DNA of 64,000 nt, from the NCBI RefSeq assembly GCF_900312995.1, contig NZ_ONZI01000002.1, positions 682,001-746,000 of the forward strand. Direction: 5' to 3'. Position 1 is the stretch's first letter. Each line of letters begins with the position of its first letter. A program made the position numbers and the translations under genes. The notes beneath the pieces are model-generated. The model ran no database searches, was not told the DNA's origin, and was given only the letters and a program-made list of their open reading frames with translations. This DNA is from Kushneria phyllosphaerae (lineage in GTDB: Bacteria; Pseudomonadota; Gammaproteobacteria; Pseudomonadales; Halomonadaceae). Shown here in pieces: positions 42,168-50,620 of this stretch.

Positions 42168-44288
42168 ATGAAGGATTGCCGTCACATGAGCGATATCACC
42201 AGCAGCGCTGCCACCCTGGAAGATTATCTTCGAAGCGCCATTGACCGCGCCCAGGCCGTCATCGAATTCACGCCGGAAGGCAACATTGTCGATGCCAACG
42301 AAAACTTTCTGAACGTGGTGGGCTATAGCCTCGAGGAAATCAGGGGCAAGCATCACCGCATCTTTTGTGATCCGGAAGAAACGGCTTCTCCGGCTTATCG
42401 CGCCTTCTGGCAAAAGCTCGGGCGTGGTGAGTTCGACGCCGGCGAGTATCGCCGCTTTGGTAACGGCGGCCGGGAGATCTGGCTGCAGGCGACCTATAAC
42501 CCCATTTTTGATGACACCGGCAAGCCCGTACGAGTGATCAAGTTTGCCTCCGACATTACCGCTCAGAAGCAGCGTGATGCCGAGTTCGAAGGCAAGGTCG
42601 AAGCGATCAATCGTGCCCAGGCCGTGATCGAGTTCGATCTGCAGGGCAATATCCTGTCTGCCAATGACAACTTCCTGGCCACCATGGGCTACCGCTCAAG
42701 CGAGATCATCGGTGAGCATCACCGTATGTTCTGTGAAGAGGCCTACGTTCAGACTTCGCAATACCGCAGTTTCTGGAAGGAGCTGGCACAGGGCGAGTTT
42801 TCTCACGGTGAATACAAGCGCTTTCGCAAGGATGGCAGCGAGATCTGGTTGCAGGCGACCTATAACCCGATCCTGGATGCGCTGGGACGCCCCTACAAGG
42901 TGGTCAAGTTCGCAACCGACATTACCAGCCGCAAGCTGGCCAACGCCGAGTTTGAAGGCAAGGTCAACGCCATTAGCCGCGCCCAGGCGGTCATCGAGTT
43001 TGACCTTGAAGGCCATGTGCTCGATGCCAATGCGAACTTCCTCAGTGCCATCGGCTACCGCCTTGACGACATTCGCGGCCAGCATCACCGGATGTTCTGT
43101 GACCCGGCCCAGGTCAGCAGCGATGACTATCGCCATTTCTGGGATGAGCTCAATCGCGGCAAACCCATGAGCGGTGAATTCCGCCGCCTGGGCCGCGACG
43201 GGCGGGAAGTGTGGCTGCAGGCCACCTATAACCCGATAATGGACATGGATGGCCGTCCGTTCAAGGTGGTCAAGTTTGCCACCGACATCACTGCCAAAAA
43301 AAGTGAGGCCGCCGAACTCGAGGGCCGCCTCAAGGCCATCGACCGTGCTCAGGCCGTCATCGAGTTCGACCTGAGGGGCAACATCCTTGCGGCCAACCAG
43401 AACTTCCTCCACACCATGGGCTACGCCCTGGACGAGGTGCGAGGTCAGCATCACCGCATGTTCTGTGACAATGACTATGTCTTGAGTACCGACTATCGTG
43501 ACTTCTGGCAAAAGCTCGGCAACGGTGAATATGTCAGTGGCCGCTTCTGTCGTGAAGGCAAGTTTGGCCGCCGCGTCTGGATACAGGGCTCCTACAACCC
43601 GATTTTTAATGCCAGCGGCCATGTCTACAAGATCATCAAGTTTGCCACCGACATTACCGAACAGGTCATTCTTGAGGAGAGCATCAGGGATCAGGCAGCC
43701 TCAATGGGCAGCAGCATCATTGATCTGAACACCTCCATCAACGCCATTGCCGAAAATGCCCAGCTGACCCAGCAACTGGCTCATACCACTCAGGAAGAGG
43801 CCCGCCACGGCAGCAATACGCTAGCGCGTTCGGTCGAGGTCATGGACGCCATTCGCAAGGCCTCCGAGGATGTTGATGCCATCGTCAAGGTGATCGGAGA
43901 GATCGCCAATCAGACCAACCTGCTGGCCTTCAATGCCGCCATTGAAGCGGCCCGCGCCGGCGAACACGGACTGGGCTTTTCAGTGGTGGCAGACGAGGTC
44001 AGGAAACTGGCCGAAAAGTCATCTGATGCCACCCGCCAGATCAACCGTCTGCTGGGCGAATCCACGCGTCGGATCGAGGAAGGCAATATCGTATCCCGTG
44101 ATGCTCGAACCTCCTTTGACAAGATTGTCGATGGCATCGACAAAACCGGCAGTGCCGTGGACGAGATTACTCGGACAACCAGGGCGCAGCTCGACAATGC
44201 CGGTCACGTCGCGCAGGCCATTCAACGTCTCAATGCCGCCACGGCGCACGCCGAGCGCACGCCTTCTACCGACGCCCGGGGCCACTGA
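42168..44288 (+). CDS. Soluble methyl-accepting chemotaxis protein with four tandem PAS domains
   Basis: This 706-residue chemoreceptor has no membrane segment, so it is a cytoplasmic (Aer2-like) receptor. Four PAS domains follow one another with an exact 122-residue period: the anchor RAQAVIEF begins at residues 27, 149, 271 and 393, and each repeat carries HHR(I/M)FC and a WLQATYNPI-like strand (WIQGSYNPI in the fourth). A short signalling domain follows, with the highly conserved hairpin tip IANQTNLLAFNAAIEAARAG at about 580-600. No HAMP domain or CheR-docking pentapeptide is apparent. PAS domains of this kind may bind haem, flavin or small molecules; the ligand is unknown. The start is the ATG at 42168 (AGGA 7 bases upstream); ATG 42186 is an alternative. 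A triple-CheW gene starts 2 bases after the stop. Confidence 0.9.
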   Translation: MKDCRHMSDITSSAATLEDYLRSAIDRAQAVIEFTPEGNIVDANENFLNVVGYSLEEIRGKHHRIFCDPEETASPAYRAFWQKLGRGEFDAGEYRRFGNGGREIWLQATYNPIFDDTGKPVRVIKFASDITAQKQRDAEFEGKVEAINRAQAVIEFDLQGNILSANDNFLATMGYRSSEIIGEHHRMFCEEAYVQTSQYRSFWKELAQGEFSHGEYKRFRKDGSEIWLQATYNPILDALGRPYKVVKFATDITSRKLANAEFEGKVNAISRAQAVIEFDLEGHVLDANANFLSAIGYRLDDIRGQHHRMFCDPAQVSSDDYRHFWDELNRGKPMSGEFRRLGRDGREVWLQATYNPIMDMDGRPFKVVKFATDITAKKSEAAELEGRLKAIDRAQAVIEFDLRGNILAANQNFLHTMGYALDEVRGQHHRMFCDNDYVLSTDYRDFWQKLGNGEYVSGRFCREGKFGRRVWIQGSYNPIFNASGHVYKIIKFATDITEQVILEESIRDQAASMGSSIIDLNTSINAIAENAQLTQQLAHTTQEEARHGSNTLARSVEVMDAIRKASEDVDAIVKVIGEIANQTNLLAFNAAIEAARAGEHGLGFSVVADEVRKLAEKSSDATRQINRLLGESTRRIEEGNIVSRDARTSFDKIVDGIDKTGSAVDEITRTTRAQLDNAGHVAQAIQRLNAATAHAERTPSTDARGH

Positions 44289-44290
44289 TC

Positions 44291-45829
44291 ATGTCCCGGA
44301 CACAAACAATGTCACCGGAATCTTTCGGGGTGCTGGGCATTGGTCAGAGCAACGTGGCCTTGTCTACCGATGCCATTCGCGAAGTGGTCGCACTGCCTCA
44401 TGCATTGACGCCGGCGCCCATGGCACCAGCCTTCGCTCTCGGAGCGTTCCGGCTGCGCGATGAACTGATCCCGGTGATCGATCTGGGCAGGCTCTTGCAG
44501 CTGGATGATAGCGAAGGCCCACGCGAGAGCGCCGATCAGATCGCGATCGTGCGCTGGCAGGAGGGGTATTTCGGCCTGCGTGTAGACACGGTCCACGGTA
44601 TTGCCCATGTCTCGTCCGAGCATCTACAGACGCTGGGCAGCGCTTCATCAGAGGCACCGCCCCTGACGCCGGCCGCCTTTACCGATGGCGACAGGCTGGT
44701 GTATGTGCTGGATCTTGATGCCCTGTTTGCTCTTCCCGGAATGATACTGGCGCGTGCATCGCTTCACGATGTCGAGCAGGACGCGCGCGCCAGAAAGGAT
44801 GCCGATCAAAGGATAGGCACCGAACGCGCCCTGCTGATTGACTGCGGTGGTATTCGACTAAGCCTGCCGGCCGCCATGGTCCGCGAGATTCAACCTCTGG
44901 GCACCCTGTCAGCACCGGTCATGGACATACCCGGTTTTATGGGCACCACGGCACTGCGACGACAGACGATGCCGGTCTTTGATCCTCTGGTACTGGCAGG
45001 GCATGAAGACATACGACGCCCGGAAGGCCGGCTAATGGTGGTGATCACTGCCCGTGAACAGCCGCTGGCCCTTTGCGTGGATCAAGTGATTCGGATGATG
45101 ACCTATGGCGCTCATGACGTCATGGCGCTTGCCGAAGCCCATGACAACCCCGAGGCTGCGATTGCCGGGATGATCCACCATCCGCAGCTGGGCGAGTCAC
45201 TGCTGGTGGATGCCGCACGATTTGCAGGTGAGGCTGATGTTCTGACGCTGGCAGCAATGTATATCGCCCGAAAAACCCCGGAAACTTCGGGCACCTCGAG
45301 TCCACCGACCCAGGTCCCCTATCGTCGTTTTGCCTTTGTCCACTTTGATGCCTTTGGGCAGTTTGTCACTCCGCTGGAGCAGCTCAGTGAAGTAATTGCC
45401 ATGCCTGACAGCTTCACACCCAGTGCCAGTATCGATGAGGGCTGGACAGGTACGATGGCCCACCGCGGACAGGCGATTTCCCTGGTCGATCTGCGTGAAC
45501 TTCTGAATACCCCTCATGATACGCCCGCCACGGACGTCCTGATTGTGGATTGCGGTGAGTACCGAGTGGGCTTCATGATCGATAATGCCCGTCATATCGA
45601 GTATCTCGATGCCCCGGCAGACAGTCTGATCATTCGCTGGCGCGGCGAACAGGAGAGCGGCACCCCACCCATCGAACAGTGCAAGCGATTGATCGTGGTG
45701 GGCACGGGAGCAGGCAAAAAAATCATGTCGGTACTGTGTCTGGAAACACTCGCCGTCCTGTTGGTGGATATCAATGCCAGCCATAACTGCACAATGATTG
45801 ATGCAGCCTCGCCTGCCCTGTCGGCGTAG
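44291..45829 (+). CDS. Protein with three CheW-like domains
   Basis: The 512-residue product consists of three CheW-type beta-barrel domains and no kinase. Domain 1 (about residues 10-150) shows STDAIREVVALPHALTP, ALGAFRLRDELIPVIDLGRL; domain 2 (about 175-325) shows RALLIDCGGIRLSLPAAMVREI and MPVFDPLVL; domain 3 (about 345-500) shows VHFDAFGQFVTPLEQLSEVIAMP and GQAISLVDLRELL. CheW couples receptors to the CheA kinase, so this is probably a multivalent adaptor for the PAS receptor encoded 2 bases upstream. No cheA, cheR, cheB or cheY is nearby; the pair must join a pathway encoded elsewhere. Domain 2 and 3 have weaker family matches by eye. Confidence 0.85.
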   Translation: MSRTQTMSPESFGVLGIGQSNVALSTDAIREVVALPHALTPAPMAPAFALGAFRLRDELIPVIDLGRLLQLDDSEGPRESADQIAIVRWQEGYFGLRVDTVHGIAHVSSEHLQTLGSASSEAPPLTPAAFTDGDRLVYVLDLDALFALPGMILARASLHDVEQDARARKDADQRIGTERALLIDCGGIRLSLPAAMVREIQPLGTLSAPVMDIPGFMGTTALRRQTMPVFDPLVLAGHEDIRRPEGRLMVVITAREQPLALCVDQVIRMMTYGAHDVMALAEAHDNPEAAIAGMIHHPQLGESLLVDAARFAGEADVLTLAAMYIARKTPETSGTSSPPTQVPYRRFAFVHFDAFGQFVTPLEQLSEVIAMPDSFTPSASIDEGWTGTMAHRGQAISLVDLRELLNTPHDTPATDVLIVDCGEYRVGFMIDNARHIEYLDAPADSLIIRWRGEQESGTPPIEQCKRLIVVGTGAGKKIMSVLCLETLAVLLVDINASHNCTMIDAASPALSA

Positions 45830-45941
45830 GCACATGAGGCTGCGTACCAACACGCCACGGGGCCGGTGGCGCTAAAGTCTTTGGCAATACTGCTGCGCTC
45901 TGGGATCATGAGGACCATTTATATCGCGTTGGAATGCCATC

Positions 45942-46889
45942 ATGATCAGGACCTACAGCCTTGCGCAGCAGACCATTCACGAACTGGCCGACGACGAGCT
46001 TGAGACGCGTCTGGCGCAGGCGACCTGGATTGATGCGCAGGAACCGAGCGACAGTGAGCGTCAGGCCCTGGCCCCCTTTTTGGCCGAAGAGCTGCCCGGC
46101 AGTACCGATGTTGAAGAGATCGAGTCTTCGGCACGCTACTTTTCAGACGCCGATGGCCTCCACGTTCACTCCCTGTTTCTGACCCGCAATGAAGGCAAGC
46201 ACCAGAACACCACGGTTGCCTTCATTCTTCAGCCACAGCGGCTTTTAAGCTTGCGCGAAGAGGACCTGGCAGATTTCAGGCTGTTGCGCCTGCGGGCCCG
46301 TCGTGGCCAGATCGAGGCCGGCTCGCCTCACGAGCTGATGGTGACCATTTTCGAGCAGAAGGTGGAAAACCTGGCCGACAGCGTCGAGGACATGCACCGC
46401 GATCTTGAGCAGGTCAGCCATCAGGTGCTCGAAGTCGAGGACTCGGATCTCGAAGACGCCATCGACCGTCTGGCCAAGGTCGAGGACAGCGTCGGCAAGA
46501 TCCGACTGTGCCTGATGGATACCCAGCGCTCGCTGCACTTTCTGCTGCGCCACCTGCGCCGCCATACCGAGCTTCAGGAGCAGGCCCGTGAGGTGCTTCA
46601 GGACGTTGATGCCCTGATGTCGCACAACACGTTCCTGTCCGACAAGGTCAACTTTTTGATGGACACGACCCAGGGCTTTATCAACATCCAGCAAAACCAG
46701 ATCATCAAGATCTTCTCGATCGCCTCGGTCATGTTCCTTCCCCCCACCATGATCGCCAGCATTTACGGCATGAACTTTGATGTCATGCCGGAACTGCACT
46801 GGCCGCTGGGCTATCCGTTTGCCATTTTTGTCATGTTCATCTCGGGTCTGACGCCCTTTTTGTACTTCAAGCATCGCGGCTGGCTTTAA
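45942..46889 (+). CDS. CorA-family magnesium/divalent cation transporter
   Basis: This 315-residue inner-membrane protein belongs to the CorA metal-ion channel family (Mg2+, Co2+, Ni2+). A large N-terminal cytoplasmic domain with long helices (residues 1-250) precedes two C-terminal membrane helices; the first ends with the hallmark IYGMNFDVMPE (Gly-Met-Asn) and the second is followed by the basic end KHRGWL. CorA and ZntB have the same layout; the pattern YGMNFDVMPEL with a -W-PLGYPF loop supports CorA. The 112 bases upstream separate it from the triple-CheW gene, and it probably has its own promoter. Confidence 0.9.
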   Translation: MIRTYSLAQQTIHELADDELETRLAQATWIDAQEPSDSERQALAPFLAEELPGSTDVEEIESSARYFSDADGLHVHSLFLTRNEGKHQNTTVAFILQPQRLLSLREEDLADFRLLRLRARRGQIEAGSPHELMVTIFEQKVENLADSVEDMHRDLEQVSHQVLEVEDSDLEDAIDRLAKVEDSVGKIRLCLMDTQRSLHFLLRHLRRHTELQEQAREVLQDVDALMSHNTFLSDKVNFLMDTTQGFINIQQNQIIKIFSIASVMFLPPTMIASIYGMNFDVMPELHWPLGYPFAIFVMFISGLTPFLYFKHRGWL

Positions 46890-46937
46890 TGGATGGATGC
46901 CAACCGAGGCTGGTGGGCACGCTCAAGGGGAAACACC

Positions 46938-47867
46938 ATGCGCATACTGATTCATGCTCCCGAGGCACGACGCTGGCAGGAAGCGCTGACACGTGAATTG
47001 TGCCCGGTCCTGCCCGACATCGAGATTGTGACCACGCAGGAGGCCGGTGAGTGCCCGGCCGACATTCTGGTGGTCTGGAAGCCGCCGGCGTCTCTGCTGG
47101 CCTGCCAGCAATCATCGCTGAAGGCGATTTTCAACGCCGGCGCCGGCGTCGACGCCCTGTTAAGCCTGCCCGACCTGCCGAGGGTGCCCATTGTTCGTCT
47201 GCGTGATGCCGGCATGGGCGCACTGATGGCCGACTATGCGCTCTATGGCATCCTGCACTTCTATCGTGACATGGATCGCTACCGCCGCCAGCAGATCGAT
47301 CACCAGTGGCAGGAGCAGCCCCTGGCCGACCGCAGCGCATGGCGCGTAGGCATCGTGGGGCTGGGAACGCTCGGACAGGCCTGCGCCCGTCGCATCCGCG
47401 CTCAGGGGTTCGAGGTACAGGGCTGGAGCCGGTCGGCCAAACAGGTGGACGGCATCGGCACGCATCATGGCAATGACGGGCTGACCGCCCTTTTGAAGAC
47501 TTCACAGGTGCTCGTCAGCCTGCTGCCGGATACTCCGGAGACGCGAGGGCTGCTCAACGAGCAGCGTCTCGGGCAACTGCCAAAAGGCGCGGTGGTCATC
47601 AATGCCGGGCGCGGTACGACGCTGGACCCGGACGCCCTGCTCACGCTCATCGAAAACGGCCATCTGCGCGGCGCCCTGCTGGACGTGTTTCCGGAGGAGC
47701 CCCTGCCGACACAACATCCTCTCTGGCAGGATTCGCGGGTCATCATTACCCCGCATATCGCCGCCCCCACGGATGTGAGCGAGGGCGCCCGGCAGTTCGC
47801 CGCCGATATTGTGGCCCTGACGCGCGGGGAACCCATTGATACCGTTGATCCCGCCACGGGCTATTGA
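46938..47867 (+). CDS. ghrA: Glyoxylate/hydroxypyruvate reductase A-like D-2-hydroxyacid dehydrogenase
   Basis: A 309-residue NAD(P)H-dependent D-2-hydroxyacid dehydrogenase, closest by pattern to GhrA, which reduces glyoxylate and hydroxypyruvate. Seen are the Rossmann motif VGIVGLGTLGQACARRI, the catalytic Arg in VINAGRGTTLDPDAL, the Glu in LLDVFPEEPLP and the His in IITPHIAAPTD. The start at 46938 is preceded by AGGGG; the upstream open frame lacks support. The stop codon lies in a 19-base tandem duplication (47846-47883): without the second copy the protein would have a different end. Confidence 0.9.
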   Translation: MRILIHAPEARRWQEALTRELCPVLPDIEIVTTQEAGECPADILVVWKPPASLLACQQSSLKAIFNAGAGVDALLSLPDLPRVPIVRLRDAGMGALMADYALYGILHFYRDMDRYRRQQIDHQWQEQPLADRSAWRVGIVGLGTLGQACARRIRAQGFEVQGWSRSAKQVDGIGTHHGNDGLTALLKTSQVLVSLLPDTPETRGLLNEQRLGQLPKGAVVINAGRGTTLDPDALLTLIENGHLRGALLDVFPEEPLPTQHPLWQDSRVIITPHIAAPTDVSEGARQFAADIVALTRGEPIDTVDPATGY

Positions 47868-47883
47868 TCCCGCCACGGGCTAT
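47846..47883. repeat. 19-base tandem duplication at the end of ghrA
   Basis: TGATCCCGCCACGGGCTAT occurs twice in direct tandem (47846-47864 and 47865-47883). The TGA that ends ghrA (47865-47867) is the first codon of the second copy, so the duplication defines the present C-terminus. Confidence 0.9.
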
Positions 47884-47935
47884 CAGGGTACAGGCCAAAT
47901 CTCATGTGCCTTGCGCCCTACTGACAGGAGACGCC

Positions 47936-48592
47936 ATGTTTCGCCTTATTCTGGTGCTGACCGCCCTGATGGTGTCCACCTCGCTTCAGGCCGGAGAGAT
48001 TCAGCCCTTCAAGGCCCACTATCATCTCGTGATCGATGGCTGGCCCAACGCCGACATGACTCATCAGCTCGAGCGTGACAAGGAGGGCTGGCGTACCACC
48101 ATGCATGCCTCGGTCAAGATCGCGACCGGCTATGAATACAGCCGCTTTCGCCTTCGCAATGACACCGACGTGGCGCCCTGGAGCTTTTACAGCCGTTACC
48201 GCCTGTTCGGCTTTGGTGACACCTATCGTCTTGATGATCAGCAGCTCGCCTCCCTGCCCGACCGTCAGGCAGCGCTGTTTGCCCTCAGCCGGCAGGCGTT
48301 TAATGCCCCCTCGTGTCGCGGTCGCCAGACAACGCCATGTACCTTTGCCTACCTGGATCACAAGGCGCGCCAGCGTGACATGGCCTGGCGGGTCATCGAT
48401 GATCCGGAAATGTCCGTGCCCCAGGGGCACTGGCAGACACGCCACGTGGAGGCATGGGATGAGGACAAGCCCGACCGGCGCATGCACTTTTATTTCACGT
48501 CACGCTATCCGGGCCTGCTCGTGCAGACGGACTATTTTCGCGATGGCAAACTGAGCGCACGCCTTCAGCTGACAGGGCTTGAGACGCCGTAA
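47936..48592 (+). CDS. Periplasmic DUF3108-like protein
   Basis: A 218-residue exported protein. Residues 1-20 (MFRLILVLTALMVSTSLQAG) form a signal peptide with probable cleavage after QAG or LQA. The mature part is mostly beta-strand, with the pattern PFKAHYHLVIDGWPNADM, then TTMHASVKIATGYEYSRFRL, and a C-terminal strand set ending RLQLTGLETP, which resembles DUF3108 proteins. Function is unknown; the fold resembles lipoprotein carrier-like half barrels. The two Cys residues (SCRGRQTTPC) could form a disulphide. AGGAG precedes the ATG. It overlaps nothing and lies 69 bases after ghrA. Confidence 0.78.
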   Translation: MFRLILVLTALMVSTSLQAGEIQPFKAHYHLVIDGWPNADMTHQLERDKEGWRTTMHASVKIATGYEYSRFRLRNDTDVAPWSFYSRYRLFGFGDTYRLDDQQLASLPDRQAALFALSRQAFNAPSCRGRQTTPCTFAYLDHKARQRDMAWRVIDDPEMSVPQGHWQTRHVEAWDEDKPDRRMHFYFTSRYPGLLVQTDYFRDGKLSARLQLTGLETP

Positions 48593-48656
48593 GCTCCGTC
48601 ATGGGCCATGGCGCTCATCGATTAACAACACCCAACACGAATACCACGGAGGGAAC

Positions 48657-49541
48657 ATGCTGGAACCGCACCTGACACTGACCATGGCGCTGGGGGAAGG
48701 CCCGCACTGGGATGTCGATCAGCAGCGCCTTCACTGGGTCGATATCCTGAGCGGGGAGCTTCATCAGCTCGACCCTGAAAACAATCAGCATCACATCCGG
48801 CGCTTTGATGAGCCGCTGGCCTACGCCGTGCCCGACGATCAGGGCGGCTATCTGGCCGCTTTCCGTTCGGGCCTGTGGCGTCTGGACGATCAGGGGCAAA
48901 AACAGCACCACCTGGTCGAAGGCCCTCAGAACCCGGACATCAGCTGGTGCAATGACAGCCACTGCGATGCTCATGGCCGGCTGTGGTTTGGCACCAAAAA
49001 TGCCGAAGAAGCCCATCCCACCGGTGCCTTTTTCAGCTATCAGAATGAGCTGACCTCGCATTTCGAGAAGGTGACCATTTCCAACGGCATCGCCATCAGC
49101 CCCGACAACCGCTGGCTCTACTTCAGCGACACGCCAACGCACAGGATTTATCGCTATCCGCTGGATATCGAGCAGGGCAAGCTGGGCGAGCCGGAACTGT
49201 TTGCCGACACCCGCGCGCTGGCGCTGCCGGGTTCACCGGACGGTGCTGCCATCGACGAGGCCGGCCACTACTGGATCGCCATGTACGGTGGCGGTGTCGT
49301 GGTGCATTTTGATGATCATGGCAACGTGGTGGAAACCCTGCCGTTGCTGGCGCCCAACCCCACCAAGGTGGCCTTTGGGGACAGTGATCTGCGCACGCTG
49401 TATGTCACCTGCGCTCGCCAGGGGCTGGATCAGGCCACCTTGAACCAGTATCCCGATGCCGGCTCGCTCTTTTCCACCCGTGTGGAGACGCCCGGGCTAC
49501 CCGGCCATCGCTACCGGAACACCGTCCGCGATAGCGCCTGA
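48657..49541 (+). CDS. SMP-30/gluconolactonase family sugar lactonase
   Basis: A 294-residue six-bladed beta-propeller hydrolase of the SMP-30/LRE family, expected to open aldonolactones. Metal-ligand motifs are seen in order: ALGEGPHWDVDQQRLHWVDI (Glu), WCNDSHCDAHGRLWFGT (Asn), ISNGIAISPDNRWLYFSDT (Asn) and GSPDGAAIDEAGHYW (Asp). The start at 48657 has GGAGGG upstream. It begins the sugar cluster that also holds a symporter, a mutarotase and an aldose dehydrogenase, so the natural substrate is probably the lactone made by the dehydrogenase at 53281 (galactonolactone or arabinonolactone). Confidence 0.9.
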   Translation: MLEPHLTLTMALGEGPHWDVDQQRLHWVDILSGELHQLDPENNQHHIRRFDEPLAYAVPDDQGGYLAAFRSGLWRLDDQGQKQHHLVEGPQNPDISWCNDSHCDAHGRLWFGTKNAEEAHPTGAFFSYQNELTSHFEKVTISNGIAISPDNRWLYFSDTPTHRIYRYPLDIEQGKLGEPELFADTRALALPGSPDGAAIDEAGHYWIAMYGGGVVVHFDDHGNVVETLPLLAPNPTKVAFGDSDLRTLYVTCARQGLDQATLNQYPDAGSLFSTRVETPGLPGHRYRNTVRDSA

Positions 49542-49633
49542 GCGACGCCTGTCCCGATGCGGCACTGGCGTATCGGGGCAGGTGCCCGGACTGTGATATG
49601 TTCCACCATGACGCTGCCGCCACAGAGACTCGC

Positions 49634-50389
49634 ATGAACGATACCGCCTCCCCAGATGCACACCATGTGGCCGATCAGTTGATCAAGGAAATTCTTGACG
49701 GGCGTTATCAGCCAGGCGATTTCATTCCCAAGGAGCTGGAGATCTGTCGGCATTTTGGACTGAGCCGCAACGTGGTGCGGCGCCATCTGGGCGCGCTGGT
49801 CAGTGGCGGCATCATCGAGCGTATTTCCGGCTATGGCTCTCGTGTGCGCGAGTTTTCACAGTGGCACATTCTTGATCCTGCCGTGACGGACTGGATCACC
49901 CGCTTTGCCGGACCACATCTGGAGATCCAGCGCGAGATTCTGAGCTTTCGCCTGACGGTCGAGCCGTGGGTGGCGATGATGGCAGCCAATAGCGCCACCG
50001 CCCGGGACCTGGTCGCCATCGAGGAAGCCTTCGAGGACATGCGCCATCACCATCTTGATGAGGACACCACGCAGCACGACCACTGCGACGTCTCCTTTCA
50101 CGTCGCCATCTATTACGCCACGCACAACATCGTCTGGTCCCAGCTCTCCCATGTGCTGCGCCCATCGATTCATTTGCTGGTGTCACACAGCAACACTCGC
50201 ACGCTCGACCCGAGCCATAGCCTTCAAAGCCATCATCGGCTCATGGACGCCATTCGCATGCGCCAGCCCGATGAGGCCTATCACGCCGCGATTGCGGTGC
50301 TGGAAGACACCGCGCGGGCGCTGAACGTCGATATCACCCCTGCCCCGGTGCCGCTGCACCTGCCCATGACCGTGCCCTCCACCGGTTAA
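49634..50389 (+). CDS. GntR-family (FCD) transcriptional regulator
   Basis: A 251-residue regulator with an N-terminal winged helix (VADQLIKEILDGRYQPGDFIPKE, then CRHFGLSRNVVRRHLGALVSGGII) and an all-helical FCD ligand-binding domain from about residue 85 with the metal-binding pattern Asp...HVAIYYATHN...SHSLQSHHRLMDAI. FCD regulators of sugar-acid pathways (for example DgoR for galactonate) bind a pathway intermediate and release DNA. Its position inside the sugar cluster, after the lactonase gene and before the symporter gene, makes it the likely local repressor. A good operator candidate lies at 50528-50560. The start at 49634 is inferred; an ATG 36 bases earlier is possible. Confidence 0.88.
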   Translation: MNDTASPDAHHVADQLIKEILDGRYQPGDFIPKELEICRHFGLSRNVVRRHLGALVSGGIIERISGYGSRVREFSQWHILDPAVTDWITRFAGPHLEIQREILSFRLTVEPWVAMMAANSATARDLVAIEEAFEDMRHHHLDEDTTQHDHCDVSFHVAIYYATHNIVWSQLSHVLRPSIHLLVSHSNTRTLDPSHSLQSHHRLMDAIRMRQPDEAYHAAIAVLEDTARALNVDITPAPVPLHLPMTVPSTG

Positions 50390-50527
50390 GTCCCTTCCCG
50401 GGAACATGATCTGTTTTTCAGACCATGGTTGCGCCACGGCAGTTCCGTGCCTCAAAAATGACCTCGCAAGCCCTTCGTTCTTCAGCGTCAATCAAGATCC
50501 TGGACCAAGGTCGAAGCGGCCAAAGTC

Positions 50528-50560
50528 TATGTTGAGCATTTCCGATAAATGTCCAACATA
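50528..50560. promoter_or_regulatory. 33-base inverted repeat, candidate FCD-regulator operator
   Basis: TATGTTGAGCATTT and AAATGTCCAACATA flank a 5-base centre; 12 of the 14 positions pair. It lies about 60 bases upstream of the sugar symporter ATG. The half site TGTCCAACA resembles operators of FCD-type GntR regulators, and the gene for such a regulator ends 139 bases before. Confidence 0.65.
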
Positions 50561-50620
50561 CAAACCCTGTTGTTGATCCTGTGTCTGTCATGCACGCAGT
50601 ACCATCCTTCGGGGTATTTC

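Noticed and set aside
42696-43622. 308-codon - strand open frame with internal repeats
   Set aside because: The repetition is the mirror of the PAS repeats encoded on the + strand.
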